The translations under genes were made by a program, and so were the position numbers. Positions 27,306-36,455 of a stretch of DNA of 39,057 nt are shown here, piece after piece. The notes below the pieces were generated by a model. It made no database searches and had not been told where the DNA came from. It was given only the letters and a program-made list of their open reading frames with translations. The DNA comes from Myxococcales bacterium (GTDB lineage Bacteria > Myxococcota_A > Polyangia > Haliangiales > Haliangiaceae): positions 1 to 39,057 of the forward strand of contig WYBA01000205.1 of assembly GCA_011526095.1 (NCBI GenBank), written 5' to 3'. How positions within the stretch are numbered: position 1 is the first letter of the stretch; each line of letters starts with the position of its first letter.

Positions 27306-29459
27306 TTACCAGGCCCGGGGCAGCGAGATGGAGATGTGCAGCGCGGACAGCGCGACGAGGAAGATCGTGAACGGGACGTGGACCCACTTCCACGAGCGGA
27401 GCAGGCGCTGCGCCTGCGGCGCGGTGACCTGCCCGCGGTCGATCAGGATGCGCGTGCCCGCGCGCCGCAGGATGTCGCGGCGGATCTTGCCGGTGACGCC
27501 GAGCCGGCCGAGCCGCGCGCGGCGGCGCAGCCACCGCCCGGGGCGGCGCGCGTCCTCGGCGAACAGCCACGCCAGCGAGTACAGGATGCTCGCGCGCGCG
27601 GCGGCGGCGGCGGCGCGGCGCTTGTGGCGCGCCAGCTCGTCGTCGATCTCGGCCATCGCCACCGGGTTGGCGGCGCGGTGCCGCGCGAAGTGCCGCTCGT
27701 GGTCGAGCTCCTCGAGCTCGTTGCCGCTCGAGACCTTGGGCACCATCGTGTAGAGGTAGCGGCCGATCGCGCCGGACACGACGACGATCACCATGCTCCA
27801 GAACGCGGACGCGACCCACGAGTCGAGCTTGAGCGCCGAGTGCAGGCCGATGAACATCGGGCCGACCCAGCCGGCCATCATGTGGAAGTCGAACCACATC
27901 GTGTTCGACGCCATCCACCGGAACGCGCGGACGCGGCGGAACATCGGGTAGATCGCGGCGATCGCCATCAGCCCGGTGCCGATGAACCCGCACAGCACCG
28001 CGAGCTCGTCGCCGGAGTGGTAGTCGACCTTGTCGAGGATCGCCTCGATCGGCAGCCCGGCCATCTCGGAGCTGTCCTTCAGCTCCTTGAACTGCAGCGA
28101 CATCGTCGGCCAGTACAGCCGCAGCAGGATCTCGGTGAGCGCGAGCGCGAACGCGGCGAGCCCGGCGATCCAGAACAGCACCGGCAGCGCGCGGACGCGG
28201 CGGATCTTGGCCGCGCCGCCGTCGCGCACCGCCAGGCCCTCGGTGAAGCCGTGGGTCGGCAGCACCTCGCGCACCGGGCCGTCGGCGTCCTGGTCGTAGC
28301 CGGCGCGCGCCGCGGCCAGGGTCGCGGGCGAGCGCTCGCGGAACAGGTCGTAGGCCGAGACCTCGATCAGCGAGCCGGTCGGGCACGCCGAGACGCACGC
28401 CTGGTCGTGGTAGGTCGCGCAGTGATCGCACTTGTTGGCGATCCGGCGGGCGCGCGCGACGCGGCCGGTGCCGGCGCCCGAGGCCAGCGCGCCGCGCTTC
28501 TCCAGCCGCTGCTTGAACGCCGCCTTGTACGTGGCGTTGCGCGGGTCCTCGACGTCGACCATGTCGATCGCGCCGTAGGGGCACGACTGCGCGCACGCGG
28601 TGCAGCCGGTGCAGGTCGCCTCGTTGATCACGACCTCCCGCCGCGCGGGGTCGAACTTGATCGAGTCGTACTGGCACGGATCGATGCAGCGCTGGTCGCT
28701 GCACGTGCGGCAGGTGTAGACGAAGTCGAGCAGCCCGAGCTGGTAGCCGCCGAGCGTCAGCCGGCGCGCGCCGTAGCGCTCCTCGCACGCGTCCTCGCAC
28801 TGCTTGCAGTCGATGCACAGCTCGAGCTGGCGCACGCGCACCGTCTCGCCCGACACCGAGATGCCCTGGCGGACGAAGAAGTCCAGGACCTCCTGCTTGA
28901 CGCCGGTGACCTGGACGAGCCGCTCGCGTGCGAGCTGCACCGCGCGGCGGATCCGCGCCTCGAAGAACGGGTGGCGGACCGCGAGGTCGGCGATCGCCTT
29001 CTGGCTCATCACCGCCAGGTGCGACGGCGCCGTGGTGTAGAACGCGACCGGCGCGTGGCGCGCGGCCGACAGCGCGCCGGCGTTGAACAGATCGCCGTCG
29101 CGGAACAGCGCGACGTTCTTGGTGGCGAGGCGCGCCAGCGGCAGCGGCTTGATCAGCGACTCGGACTCGCGGCCCTCCTCGTCGAGCGCGTCCCACCGCT
29201 GCTGCGCGGCGCGGCGCTCGGCGAGCTGGTGCTCGTCGAACACGGCCGCGGCGACCTGGCCCTCCGTGATGTAGACCACGGGCGCGGCGTGCCCGGCCTG
29301 CAGGCCGATCGGGTCGGCGATCAGGACGTCGCGATCGACCTGCTTGAGCGTGATGTCGCCGGCGCCGATCGCCTGCGCCAGCACCGCGTTGGGGATCCCG
29401 TCGAACAGGGGCAGCTTGCGCAGCGCCGCGTAGCTGCCCTGCAGGTCGGGTGGTAGCAT
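27306..29459 (-). CDS. Fusion: Crp-like sensor domain, four [4Fe-4S] motifs, cytochrome b-like membrane domain
   Basis: 717-aa inner-membrane redox protein. Residues about 10-165 resemble a cyclic-nucleotide-binding/Crp fold (LRKLPLFDGIPNAVL..., FRDGDLFNAGAL) but lack a clear phosphate-binding cassette. Then come four ferredoxin motifs: CIDCKQCEDAC (215-225), CRTCSDQRCIDPC (250-262), CTGCTACAQSC (283-293) and CDHCATYHDQACVSAC (344-359). The C-terminal half has at least four membrane spans with histidines suited to haem b (FDFHMMAGWVGPMFIGLH at 524-540; WVHVP and LHISI near the end). ATG 29459 has GAAGG 7 bases upstream; ATG 29507 is an alternative adding 16 residues. It could pass electrons between the cytoplasm or quinone pool and the 30-haem cytochrome encoded next. 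Confidence 0.88.
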   Translation of the reverse strand: MLPPDLQGSYAALRKLPLFDGIPNAVLAQAIGAGDITLKQVDRDVLIADPIGLQAGHAAPVVYITEGQVAAAVFDEHQLAERRAAQQRWDALDEEGRESESLIKPLPLARLATKNVALFRDGDLFNAGALSAARHAPVAFYTTAPSHLAVMSQKAIADLAVRHPFFEARIRRAVQLARERLVQVTGVKQEVLDFFVRQGISVSGETVRVRQLELCIDCKQCEDACEERYGARRLTLGGYQLGLLDFVYTCRTCSDQRCIDPCQYDSIKFDPARREVVINEATCTGCTACAQSCPYGAIDMVDVEDPRNATYKAAFKQRLEKRGALASGAGTGRVARARRIANKCDHCATYHDQACVSACPTGSLIEVSAYDLFRERSPATLAAARAGYDQDADGPVREVLPTHGFTEGLAVRDGGAAKIRRVRALPVLFWIAGLAAFALALTEILLRLYWPTMSLQFKELKDSSEMAGLPIEAILDKVDYHSGDELAVLCGFIGTGLMAIAAIYPMFRRVRAFRWMASNTMWFDFHMMAGWVGPMFIGLHSALKLDSWVASAFWSMVIVVVSGAIGRYLYTMVPKVSSGNELEELDHERHFARHRAANPVAMAEIDDELARHKRRAAAAAARASILYSLAWLFAEDARRPGRWLRRRARLGRLGVTGKIRRDILRRAGTRILIDRGQVTAPQAQRLLRSWKWVHVPFTIFLVALSALHISISLPRAW

Positions 29460-29579
29460 CGGCGGGCCTTCACCCGGGATGCTCCTCTCGAGGGCCAGGT
29501 TGGTCATCTCTTGGGAGCCGAGGGCACCGAGCGCAGGCAGAGCGGACACCGGAGACGAACCGAAGCAAGTGGCGCGCCC

Positions 29580-30215
29580 ATGGTGATCGGCTGCGAAACT
29601 CCTGGCGATCCTACCAGTGGTGGCCGCGCTTTGGGGAGAACGGGGCGCCCCGGACGGGACGACCGTCCCCACCGGGAGTGGCGGCGGGGCCTGGCTGTGG
29701 TGGCGACCCTCCTGTGCGGGACGGGTGCCCCCCACCCGGCTCCCGCGGCCGCGGGCGACGGCGAGCCGCCGGTCCAGCGCGAGCCGGCGCCGCGCTCGAC
29801 CGCCGACCTCGACGGCCACTACCTCATGCTCGGGCCGGTCGGTGGCGCGGTGCGGATCGAGGAGGCCTGGGACAGCGCGTTCGGGGTGTCATTGACGTGG
29901 CTCGCGGTGGCGGAGCAGCGGCCGGTCGCCGCGTGGGGGATCGGCGCGGGCGGTGCGCGCTACGCCGAGCGTGACGGCGGGCGGGTGTGGCTCGAGGGCG
30001 TGGCCGGGACGCGCCGGCTCGGCGGCTGGCTCGTCGGCGCCTCGGCCGGCGCCGTCGTCGAGCTGTCGGAGCTGCAGCACCCGCGCGCGGGGATCACCGG
30101 CGCGGTGTGGGCGTTCCTCGGGGTCACGCCGTTCGTGCGAGCCGGGTTCGTCGACGAGGCCGGTGGCTTCGTGGAGATCGGCGCGTCGCTTCCGCTGCCG
30201 GCCTGGCGATTCTGA
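29580..30215 (+). CDS. Hypothetical exported protein, possible small beta-barrel
   Basis: 211-aa protein. A hydrophobic stretch GLAVVATLLCGTGA preceded by REWRR looks like a signal peptide, but it starts about 40 residues after ATG 29580, so the real start may be later and non-ATG. The mature part has glycine-rich alternating strands (GVSLTWLAVAEQRPVAAWGIGAG, GWLVGASAGAVVELS) and ends in PAWRF, an outer-membrane-type aromatic terminus. I recognise no family. It is divergent from the Fe-S/cytochrome-b fusion gene with about 120 bases between starts, so the two may share a control region. The tRNA gene follows 55 bases later. Confidence 0.62.
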   Translation: MVIGCETPGDPTSGGRALGRTGRPGRDDRPHREWRRGLAVVATLLCGTGAPHPAPAAAGDGEPPVQREPAPRSTADLDGHYLMLGPVGGAVRIEEAWDSAFGVSLTWLAVAEQRPVAAWGIGAGGARYAERDGGRVWLEGVAGTRRLGGWLVGASAGAVVELSELQHPRAGITGAVWAFLGVTPFVRAGFVDEAGGFVEIGASLPLPAWRF

Positions 30216-30270
30216 TCCGCGTCGACGGTTGACACCGGCGCGCGCGGACGGTACTTAGTCGCCTCGCCAA

Positions 30271-30344
30271 CGGGGCGTAGCGCAGTCTGGTAGCGCGCTT
30301 GGTTCGGGACCAAGAAGTCGGAGGTTCGAATCCTCTCGCCCCGA
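30271..30344 (+). tRNA. tRNA-Pro (anticodon CGG)
   Basis: The cloverleaf folds by hand: acceptor CGGGGCG/CGCCCCG, D stem GCGC/GCGC, anticodon stem CTTGG/CCAAG with loop TTCGGGA (anticodon CGG, reading CCG), variable loop AAGTC, T stem GGAGG/CCTCT with loop TTCGAAT, and discriminator A at 30344. It is 74 nt. The 3' CCA is not encoded (next bases CGA). CCG is a favoured Pro codon in DNA this GC-rich. Confidence 0.97.
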
Positions 30345-30349
30345 CGACC

Positions 30350-30379
30350 CTCCGGGGGAGCCATCTGGCTCCCCCGGAG
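30350..30379. terminator. Perfect 13-bp hairpin after tRNA-Pro
   Basis: CTCCGGGGGAGCC (30350-30362), a 4-base loop ATCT, then GGCTCCCCCGGAG (30367-30379): a perfect 13-bp stem starting six bases after the tRNA. Only a weak T run (GTTTC) follows, so it may act as a terminator or a processing/stability element. Its core GGGGGAGCC/GGCTCCCCC recurs in the hairpin at 31216-31267. Confidence 0.75.
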
Positions 30380-30516
30380 ATCGTTTCGGCCCCTTTCGTC
30401 CTTTGAATCCGCGACCTTCCACCGAATTACACTGGTTACAACATCACTGGATCCTCGCGCGGGGGCCTGTGTTATGAGTGGGCAGGTTCGGTACACGAGG
30501 AAGGACGACGGACGAC
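30380..30516 (+). promoter_or_regulatory. Leader/promoter region of the response regulator gene
   Basis: 137 bases without a gene, locally less GC-rich than the rest of the window. It contains a direct repeat TTACA (30427-30431 and 30436-30440, 9-base period), a possible -10-like TGTTAT (30470-30475) and the Shine-Dalgarno AGGAAGG (30498-30504) for the next gene. A promoter must lie here, but the exact elements are guesses. Confidence 0.4.
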
Positions 30517-31149
<633 letters not shown>

Positions 31150-31215
31150 GAGCCAGGCCCTCGCGCGAGCGTGATCGCGTGGAGGCTACCGGAGGCTTCC
31201 AGAGCCATCGAGTTT

Positions 31216-31267
31216 CGGGGGAGCCCCGCCGTCATCGGGGGACCTGCGGTCCCGGCGGGCTCCCCCG
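31216..31267. terminator. Nested GC-rich hairpin between convergent genes
   Basis: Outer arms CGGGGGAGCCCCGCC (31216-31230) and GGCGGGCTCCCCCG (31254-31267) pair with one bulged C. An inner hairpin GGGAC-CTGCG-GTCCC (31239-31253) sits inside. It lies between the response regulator (+) and rpe (-), which converge, so a bidirectional terminator is likely. No long T run is visible on either side. Confidence 0.7.
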
Positions 31268-31288
31268 CCCCCCCATCCGGGACTCAGA

Positions 31289-31978
31289 TCATGCCTGGCG
31301 TGATCGCTGCGCCGCCTCGGCGCGGGCGCGCATCTCGGTGATCGTCGCCTTGTAGTCGGGGGTGCCGAACACGCCGGAGCCCGAGACGATCACGTTGGCG
31401 CCGGCCGCGACGACCTCGGCGATGTTGTCGAGCTTGACGCCACCGTCGACCTCGATGTCGACGTCGAGCCCGCGCTCGTCGATCATCCGCCGCAGCTCGC
31501 GGAGCTTGTCGAGCTGGCTGGTGATGAACTTCTGGCCGCCGAACCCGGGGTTGACCGACATGATCAGCACCATCGCGACGTCGGGCAGGACCCACTTGAT
31601 CGCGTCGAGCGGCGTGTGCGGGTTCAGCACGACGACCGGCTTCTTGCCGAGCCCGGCGATCTGCCCGATCGTGCGGTGCAGGTGCGGGCACGCCTCGGCG
31701 TGGACGCCGATCAGGTCGGCGCCGGCGCGGGCGTAGTCGCCGACCCACCGCTCGGCGTCCTCGATCATCAGGTGGACGTCGAGCGGCAGCGAGGTCACGC
31801 GGCGCACCGCCTCGATCACGACCGGGCCGATCGTGAGGTTGGGGACGAAGTGGCCGTCCATCACGTCGACGTGGACGTAGTCGGCGCCGGCGGCGGCGAG
31901 GGCCTCGACCTCGGCGCCGAGGCGCGCGAAGTCGGCGGACAGGATGGAGGGCGCGATGCGGATCGGGCGGTTCACCAC
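31289..31978 (-). CDS. rpe: Ribulose-phosphate 3-epimerase
   Basis: 229-aa TIM-barrel enzyme interconverting ribulose 5-phosphate and xylulose 5-phosphate in the pentose phosphate pathway, cytoplasmic. Family motifs: [13 protein letters not shown] at the N-terminus, [17 protein letters not shown] (metal-binding His/Asp), [20 protein letters not shown] and VDGGV near the phosphate site. Length is typical. The start is GTG 31978, with a second GTG at 31975; neither has a strong Shine-Dalgarno. The divergent lipoprotein gene begins 31 bases away, so the two promoters must overlap or lie inside the neighbouring coding sequences. Confidence 0.96.
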   Translation of the reverse strand: MVNRPIRIAPSILSADFARLGAEVEALAAAGADYVHVDVMDGHFVPNLTIGPVVIEAVRRVTSLPLDVHLMIEDAERWVGDYARAGADLIGVHAEACPHLHRTIGQIAGLGKKPVVVLNPHTPLDAIKWVLPDVAMVLIMSVNPGFGGQKFITSQLDKLRELRRMIDERGLDVDIEVDGGVKLDNIAEVVAAGANVIVSGSGVFGTPDYKATITEMRARAEAAQRSRQA

Positions 31979-32009
31979 GGGCGCAGCCTACCGTGTTAGC
32001 GTGCCGCGC

Positions 32010-33977
32010 ATGAGGGGAACCCAGGCGCGGCTCGCGCCGTTCGTGCTGTTGTGCGCGCTGTCCGGCGCGATCACCGCTTGCGGCGAGGACGAGGCCGGCT
32101 CACCGGACGCCGCGCCCGACGACGAGCCCGACGCCGACGTCGGCCCCGACGCCGAGCCGCCCGCCGGCGCGTGCGGCGCCACGGTCGGGACGATCGACGG
32201 CGAGGGCTCGTTCAGCGGGACGCTCGCGGTCGCCGACGGCGCGGACTTCGACGTCGCGATGGGCGAGTGCGCCAACGAGGTGAGCTACTTCGCGCAGGTC
32301 GGCCCCGACGCCGTCGTCGCGGTCACCGGGCTGACGGCCGGCGCGTCGTACACCGCGCGCCTGGTCGCCACCGGCGACCTCGGCGTGTACGTCGCGGCGA
32401 GCTGCGACGCGGACGGCCCCGCCGCCGGCGCGTGCCTCGGCTTCACCGACCGCGCCGGCGCCGGCGTCGCCGACGTCGCGCTGTTCACCGCGCCCGACGG
32501 CGGCACGGCCTACGTGATCGTCGACGTGTTCGGCGAGAACCTGCTGGCCGACGGCGCGTTCACGCTGACGATCGGCACGCCCGAGTGCGAGGACGCGAGC
32601 GACTGTGGCGGCGGCGACGGCGTGTGCTTCGACTACGCGTGCTCGGACTGCGAGACCTCGTTCGACTGCGACGGGACCACGCCGGTGTGCACGGCCGGCG
32701 ACTGCGTGACCGGGCCGGCCGAGTGCACCGGCGACGACGCGCCCGACACCGGCGCGAGCACCGACGACGGGCCCACCGGCGCGACCGCGCTGACGCTGCC
32801 GACCGTGGACGCGCCGACCGAGGTGACCGCGGCGGTGTGCAGCCTGCCCGCGATGCCGCGCGAGGAGGACTGGTTCACGTTCACGACCGCCGCGACGCAG
32901 GCGTTCCAGCTCGTCGCGACCTGGGCCGACACCACCACGGACATCGACTTCCGGCTGCTCGACGCGACCGGCGCGGTGGTCGCGAGCGCGGCCGGCACCG
33001 CCCCGGGCACCGAGCCGATGACGACGCCGGCCCTCGCCGCGGGCACGTACTACGTCGTCGTCGTCAAGTACGGCCCGATGGCCGTCGCGGCGGCGACGCC
33101 GTACACGCTGACGATGTCGCTGCCGGAGTGCTCGACGTCGTTCGACTGCGCGAGCGCGGACGAGCCGGTGTGCAGCGCGGGGAGCTGCGTCGCCGGCCCC
33201 GACGGCTGCACCGGCGACGACGCCGGCGACACCGTCGGCGACGACGACGGGCCGGCCGGCGCCACGCTGCTGACCTCCGGCGTGCCGGCCGCCGCCGCGA
33301 TCTGCAACGCGACCGCGACCGAGTTCGACTTCTTCGCGTTCGACGTCGCGCAGAGCGGCAGCGCCACCCTCGAGCTGAGCTGGGCGGGCAGCGCCGACCT
33401 CGACCTCGCGGTGTTCGACGCCGCCGGCGCGGTCCACGGCGTCTCGTTCTGGGCCCGCCCGGAGTCCGTGCACCTCACGTACCTGCCCGAGGGCCGGTAC
33501 TACGCCAGGGTGATGCGCGTCGGCACGGCGAGCGCCGTCGTCGACGCGTACACCATCACCGTCACCGTGGCCGCGGGCACGGCGTGCGCCACGGTCAACG
33601 ACTGCGCCGCGGCCTACACGACGCAGTTCTTCCGCGGCGCGTGCGTCGACGGGGCGTGCGAGGCGATCCCGGCGGGCTCGCGCGCCGCCGGCGCCTTGTG
33701 CGACTCCGGCGACGACTGCGCCAGCGGACGGTGCTCGTACGTCGCGTTCGAGGGCGACGCCGCGGACAGCATCTGCACGACGACGTGCACCACGACGGAC
33801 GACTGCACCGCGATCAGCGCCGGCGCGACGTGCACGATGGGCGCGGTGCAGCAGTGCGTGCCCGGGTGCAACGCGGACCTGCAGTGCGGGGCAAACCCCA
33901 ACAGCGGCACGCTCGACGACGGCCAGGTGTGGGACTACTACAGCTGCGACGAGGTGACCGAGGTCTGCACCTACTGA
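32010..33977 (+). CDS. Cys-rich, Asp-rich surface lipoprotein with PPC-like repeats
   Basis: 655 aa. Signal peptide with lipobox ITAC (Cys24), then a disordered acidic linker (SPDAAPDDEPDADVGPDAEPP) typical of Myxococcota surface lipoproteins. The rest consists of three beta-sandwich modules resembling bacterial pre-peptidase C-terminal (PPC) domains: D-WFTFTTAAT...DIDFRLLDATG...LAAGTYYVVVV, E-FDFFAFDVAQS...DLDLAVFDAAG...LPEGRYYARVM, and a less clear first copy. They alternate with Cys-rich spacers (ETSFDCDGTTPVCTAGDCV, STSFDCASADEPVCSAGSCV) that recall defence/adhesion-type 'CxxxxDC' repeats. The last 120 residues are very Cys-rich and probably disulfide-bonded. No catalytic motif is seen. 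It is convergent with rsmB (13-base gap). Function unknown; binding or adhesion at the cell surface is plausible. Confidence 0.85.
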   Translation: MRGTQARLAPFVLLCALSGAITACGEDEAGSPDAAPDDEPDADVGPDAEPPAGACGATVGTIDGEGSFSGTLAVADGADFDVAMGECANEVSYFAQVGPDAVVAVTGLTAGASYTARLVATGDLGVYVAASCDADGPAAGACLGFTDRAGAGVADVALFTAPDGGTAYVIVDVFGENLLADGAFTLTIGTPECEDASDCGGGDGVCFDYACSDCETSFDCDGTTPVCTAGDCVTGPAECTGDDAPDTGASTDDGPTGATALTLPTVDAPTEVTAAVCSLPAMPREEDWFTFTTAATQAFQLVATWADTTTDIDFRLLDATGAVVASAAGTAPGTEPMTTPALAAGTYYVVVVKYGPMAVAAATPYTLTMSLPECSTSFDCASADEPVCSAGSCVAGPDGCTGDDAGDTVGDDDGPAGATLLTSGVPAAAAICNATATEFDFFAFDVAQSGSATLELSWAGSADLDLAVFDAAGAVHGVSFWARPESVHLTYLPEGRYYARVMRVGTASAVVDAYTITVTVAAGTACATVNDCAAAYTTQFFRGACVDGACEAIPAGSRAAGALCDSGDDCASGRCSYVAFEGDAADSICTTTCTTTDDCTAISAGATCTMGAVQQCVPGCNADLQCGANPNSGTLDDGQVWDYYSCDEVTEVCTY

Positions 33978-33990
33978 GCGTCGTCGCGGG

Positions 33991-35301
33991 CTACCCCGCC
34001 GACCGCGCGAGGTGGGCGAGGTAGAACGCGTCGGCGTCGTCGACGTGCGGCCACGTCGCGTGCTCGGCGACGAGCTCGAGCCCGGGGTGCGCGGCGCGCG
34101 CACGCGCGACCTGCTCGGGCCCCTCGCGCCGGGTGAACGTGCACACGCTGTAGACGAACGCGCCCCCGGGGGCGAGCCGGGCGAGCAGCGCGTCGATCAG
34201 GCGCGCCTGGACCTCGGCGGCGCGCGCGACGTCGTCGGGGTGCAGCCGCCACTTGGCCTCGGGGTGGCGGCGCAGCACGCCCAGGCCGGTGCACGGCGCG
34301 TCCAGCACGATCAGGTCGTAGGCCGGGGCCAGCGGCGCCGCCGGATCGAGCAGATCGCACGCGATCGTCCGCAGCCCGCCGTGCCCGAGGCGCGCGGCGG
34401 TCGCGGCGGCGAGCCGCAGCTTGCTCGCCGAGACGTCGGCCGCGTCGAGCTCGGCGGCGACGCCGGCGACGGCGAGCCGCTCGGCGAGGTGGGTCGCCTT
34501 GCCGCCGACGCCGGCGCACGCGTCGAGCACGCGCAGCGGGCCGGCGGCGCGCGCGAGCGCTGCGTCGGCCGCGACCTCGCCGACGCGCTGGGCGCCGAGG
34601 TCCTGGACGGTCCACAGCCCGGCAGCGAACGACGCCGAGCCCGCCGGATCACCGAGGCCGGCGACGCGCAGCGCCGCGGGCGTCGGCCCGTCGTCGACGG
34701 TGGCGCCCTCGGCCGCGAGCGCGGCGCGGACGTCGTCGCGCGACGCGCGCGCCAGGTTGGCCCGCGCCCACAGCGGCGCGGGGCGGGTCAGCGCGTCGGC
34801 CGCGTCGTCGAGGCTCGCCCCGGCGGGCAGCGCGGCGGCGAGCTCGTCGACGATCCAGCCGGGCAGCGAGCACCGCAGCTCGAGCGCGGCGCGCGGGTCC
34901 GCGGGCGGCGGCGGCTCGCCGGCGGCGGCGAGCTTGCGCAGCACCGCGTTGACGAAGCCCCCGACCTTGGCGCCCCCGGCGCGGCGCGCGGCGTCGACCG
35001 CGTCGTCGACCGCGGCGTGCGCGGGCACGCGATCGAGCAGCAGCAGCTGGTACGCCGCGACGCGCAGCGCGAGCCGCGCCGCCGGCGGCGTGCGCTTGAG
35101 CTCGGCGAACCGCGCGAGCGCGTGGTCCAGGCGCGCGCGGTGGCGGAGCACCCCGTAGACCAGCTCGGACGCGAGCCGGCGATCGCGGTCGTCGAGGCCC
35201 GACCGCGCGAGCTCGCCGTCGAGCGCCAGCGTCGCCCACGCCCCCTCGCGCTCGACGCGCGCCAGGACGCGGCGCGCCAGCTCACGCGGGCTGACCGCCA
35301 C
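33991..35301 (-). CDS. rsmB: 16S rRNA (cytosine-C5)-methyltransferase RsmB
   Basis: 436-aa SAM-dependent methyltransferase. An N-terminal NusB-like RNA-binding domain (about 1-135: RELARRVLARVEREGAWA, LASELVYGVLRHRARLD) precedes a RsmB/NOL1/Fmu catalytic domain with SAM motif LDACAGVGGKATHL, the first catalytic-Cys motif VLDAPCTGLGVLRRHPE and the second, VYSVCTFTRREG. Family members methylate C967 of 16S rRNA; the NusB-like fusion distinguishes RsmB from RsmF. GTG 35301 has GAGGAGGG about 5-7 bases upstream. It overlaps the end of fmt by 20 bases, so fmt-rsmB form an operon as in many bacteria, although def is not adjacent here. Confidence 0.94.
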   Translation of the reverse strand: MAVSPRELARRVLARVEREGAWATLALDGELARSGLDDRDRRLASELVYGVLRHRARLDHALARFAELKRTPPAARLALRVAAYQLLLLDRVPAHAAVDDAVDAARRAGGAKVGGFVNAVLRKLAAAGEPPPPADPRAALELRCSLPGWIVDELAAALPAGASLDDAADALTRPAPLWARANLARASRDDVRAALAAEGATVDDGPTPAALRVAGLGDPAGSASFAAGLWTVQDLGAQRVGEVAADAALARAAGPLRVLDACAGVGGKATHLAERLAVAGVAAELDAADVSASKLRLAAATAARLGHGGLRTIACDLLDPAAPLAPAYDLIVLDAPCTGLGVLRRHPEAKWRLHPDDVARAAEVQARLIDALLARLAPGGAFVYSVCTFTRREGPEQVARARAAHPGLELVAEHATWPHVDDADAFYLAHLARSAG

Positions 35302-36262
35302 CGGCGCCCTCCTCTCCGGACGCGGGCGCCGGGGCCGCGAGCACGTCGCCGACCGCGATCGCGTGACCGTTGGCGACGTCGAGCGCGCGCAGCCGCTTGC
35401 GCCCCGGCAGCTGCAGCTCGCGGATGACGACCGCGGCGCCGTCGCCGCACGCGACGTGCGCGCCCGCCGCGTCGACGGCCAGCACGGTCCCGGACGCGGC
35501 GGCCGCCGCGGCGCCCGCGGCGCGCGCGCCGAACAGCTTGATCGCCGCGCCGCGCAGCGCCGCCTGCGCGCCGGGCCACGGGTCGACGCCGCGGATCCGC
35601 GCCGCGACCTCCGCCGCCGGGCGCGCGAAGTCGATCACGCCGTCGGCCTTGCTCAGCATCGCCGCGTGGGTCGCGCGCGCGGGGTCCTGCGGGCGCGCGA
35701 CGAGCGTGCCGGCCTGCAGCCCCGCGATCGCCTCGAGCAGCGCCTCGGCGCCGAGCGGCGCGAGCGCCGCGAACACGCCGCCCGCGGTGTCGTCGGGGCC
35801 GATCGCCAGCCGGCGCTCGAGCAGCACCGGGCCGGTGTCCATCCCCTCGTCGAGCTGCATGATGCACACGCCCGTCTCGGCGTCGCCGGCCATCACGGCG
35901 CGCTGGATCGGCGCGGCGCCGCGCCACCGCGGCAGCAGCGAGCCGTGGACGTTGACGCAGCCGCGCGGGAACGCCTCGAGCACGGCGCGCGGCAGGATCT
36001 TGCCGTAGGCGACGACGACGCCGAGCTCGGCGCCGGTCGCGGCGAGCTGCGCGGCGACCTCGGGGCGGCGCGCCGACGCCGGCTGGATCACGGGGACGCC
36101 CGCGCGCTCGGCGACGACCTTGACCGCCGGCGGCGTCAGCTTGCCGCCCCGCCCCGCCGGCTTGTCTGGCTGGGTGACGACGAGCACGACCTCGTGGTGA
36201 CGCAGCAGCGCCTCCAGCGACGGGACGGCGAAGTCGGGCGAGCCCATGAACACGACGCGCAC
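35282..36262 (-). CDS. fmt: Methionyl-tRNA formyltransferase
   Basis: 326-aa cytoplasmic enzyme formylating initiator Met-tRNA with 10-formyl-THF. Motifs: VVFMGSPDFAVPSLEALL at the N-terminus, VTQPDKPAGRGGKLTPPAVK (tRNA-contacting loop), VAYGKILPRAVL, NVHGSLLPRWRGAAPIQRA (catalytic Asn-His and the SLLPRWRGAAP signature) and MQLDEGMDTGPVLL. A C-terminal OB-like domain follows (from about residue 210). The start is GTG 36262, with AGGA about 9 bases upstream. First gene of the fmt-rsmB pair. Confidence 0.96.
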   Translation of the reverse strand: MRVVFMGSPDFAVPSLEALLRHHEVVLVVTQPDKPAGRGGKLTPPAVKVVAERAGVPVIQPASARRPEVAAQLAATGAELGVVVAYGKILPRAVLEAFPRGCVNVHGSLLPRWRGAAPIQRAVMAGDAETGVCIMQLDEGMDTGPVLLERRLAIGPDDTAGGVFAALAPLGAEALLEAIAGLQAGTLVARPQDPARATHAAMLSKADGVIDFARPAAEVAARIRGVDPWPGAQAALRGAAIKLFGARAAGAAAAAASGTVLAVDAAGAHVACGDGAAVVIRELQLPGRKRLRALDVANGHAIAVGDVLAAPAPASGEEGAGGGQPA

Positions 36263-36360
36263 GGAGGCGTTCCTAGCACGTCCGCGCGCGCGCCCGCGCG
36301 CGGCGCGCCCTCCGACTGACGCGCCGTGATCGCGTCGGAGGCCTTCTCTGCGGGGTGGGT

Positions 36361-36383
36361 CCCGACGAGCGCTGCTCGTCGGG
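36361..36383. terminator. Perfect 10-bp hairpin downstream of the DUF4388 gene
   Basis: CCCGACGAGC, a 3-base loop GCT, then GCTCGTCGGG: a perfect 10-bp stem in the 193-base gap between the DUF4388 gene (-, ends 36456) and fmt (-, starts 36262). The position suits termination of the upstream gene, though no T tract is evident on the minus strand. The rest of the gap shows no gene. Confidence 0.6.
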
Positions 36384-36455
36384 CGGGGCGGCGAGCCCCG
36401 TGTGATCGAGGCGACGTGCCGTGCCGGAGCAGAATGCGACGGTCACGGCAGGCGC

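Noticed and set aside
27108..29456. Long + strand frame opposite the Fe-S/cytochrome-b gene
   Set aside because: The minus strand carries four ferredoxin motifs and membrane spans; the + frame has no motif and shadow-like composition.
27306..29459. Crp/Fnr-type transcription regulator
   Set aside because: There is a sensor-like N-terminus but no DNA-binding HTH; the remainder is Fe-S and membrane domains.
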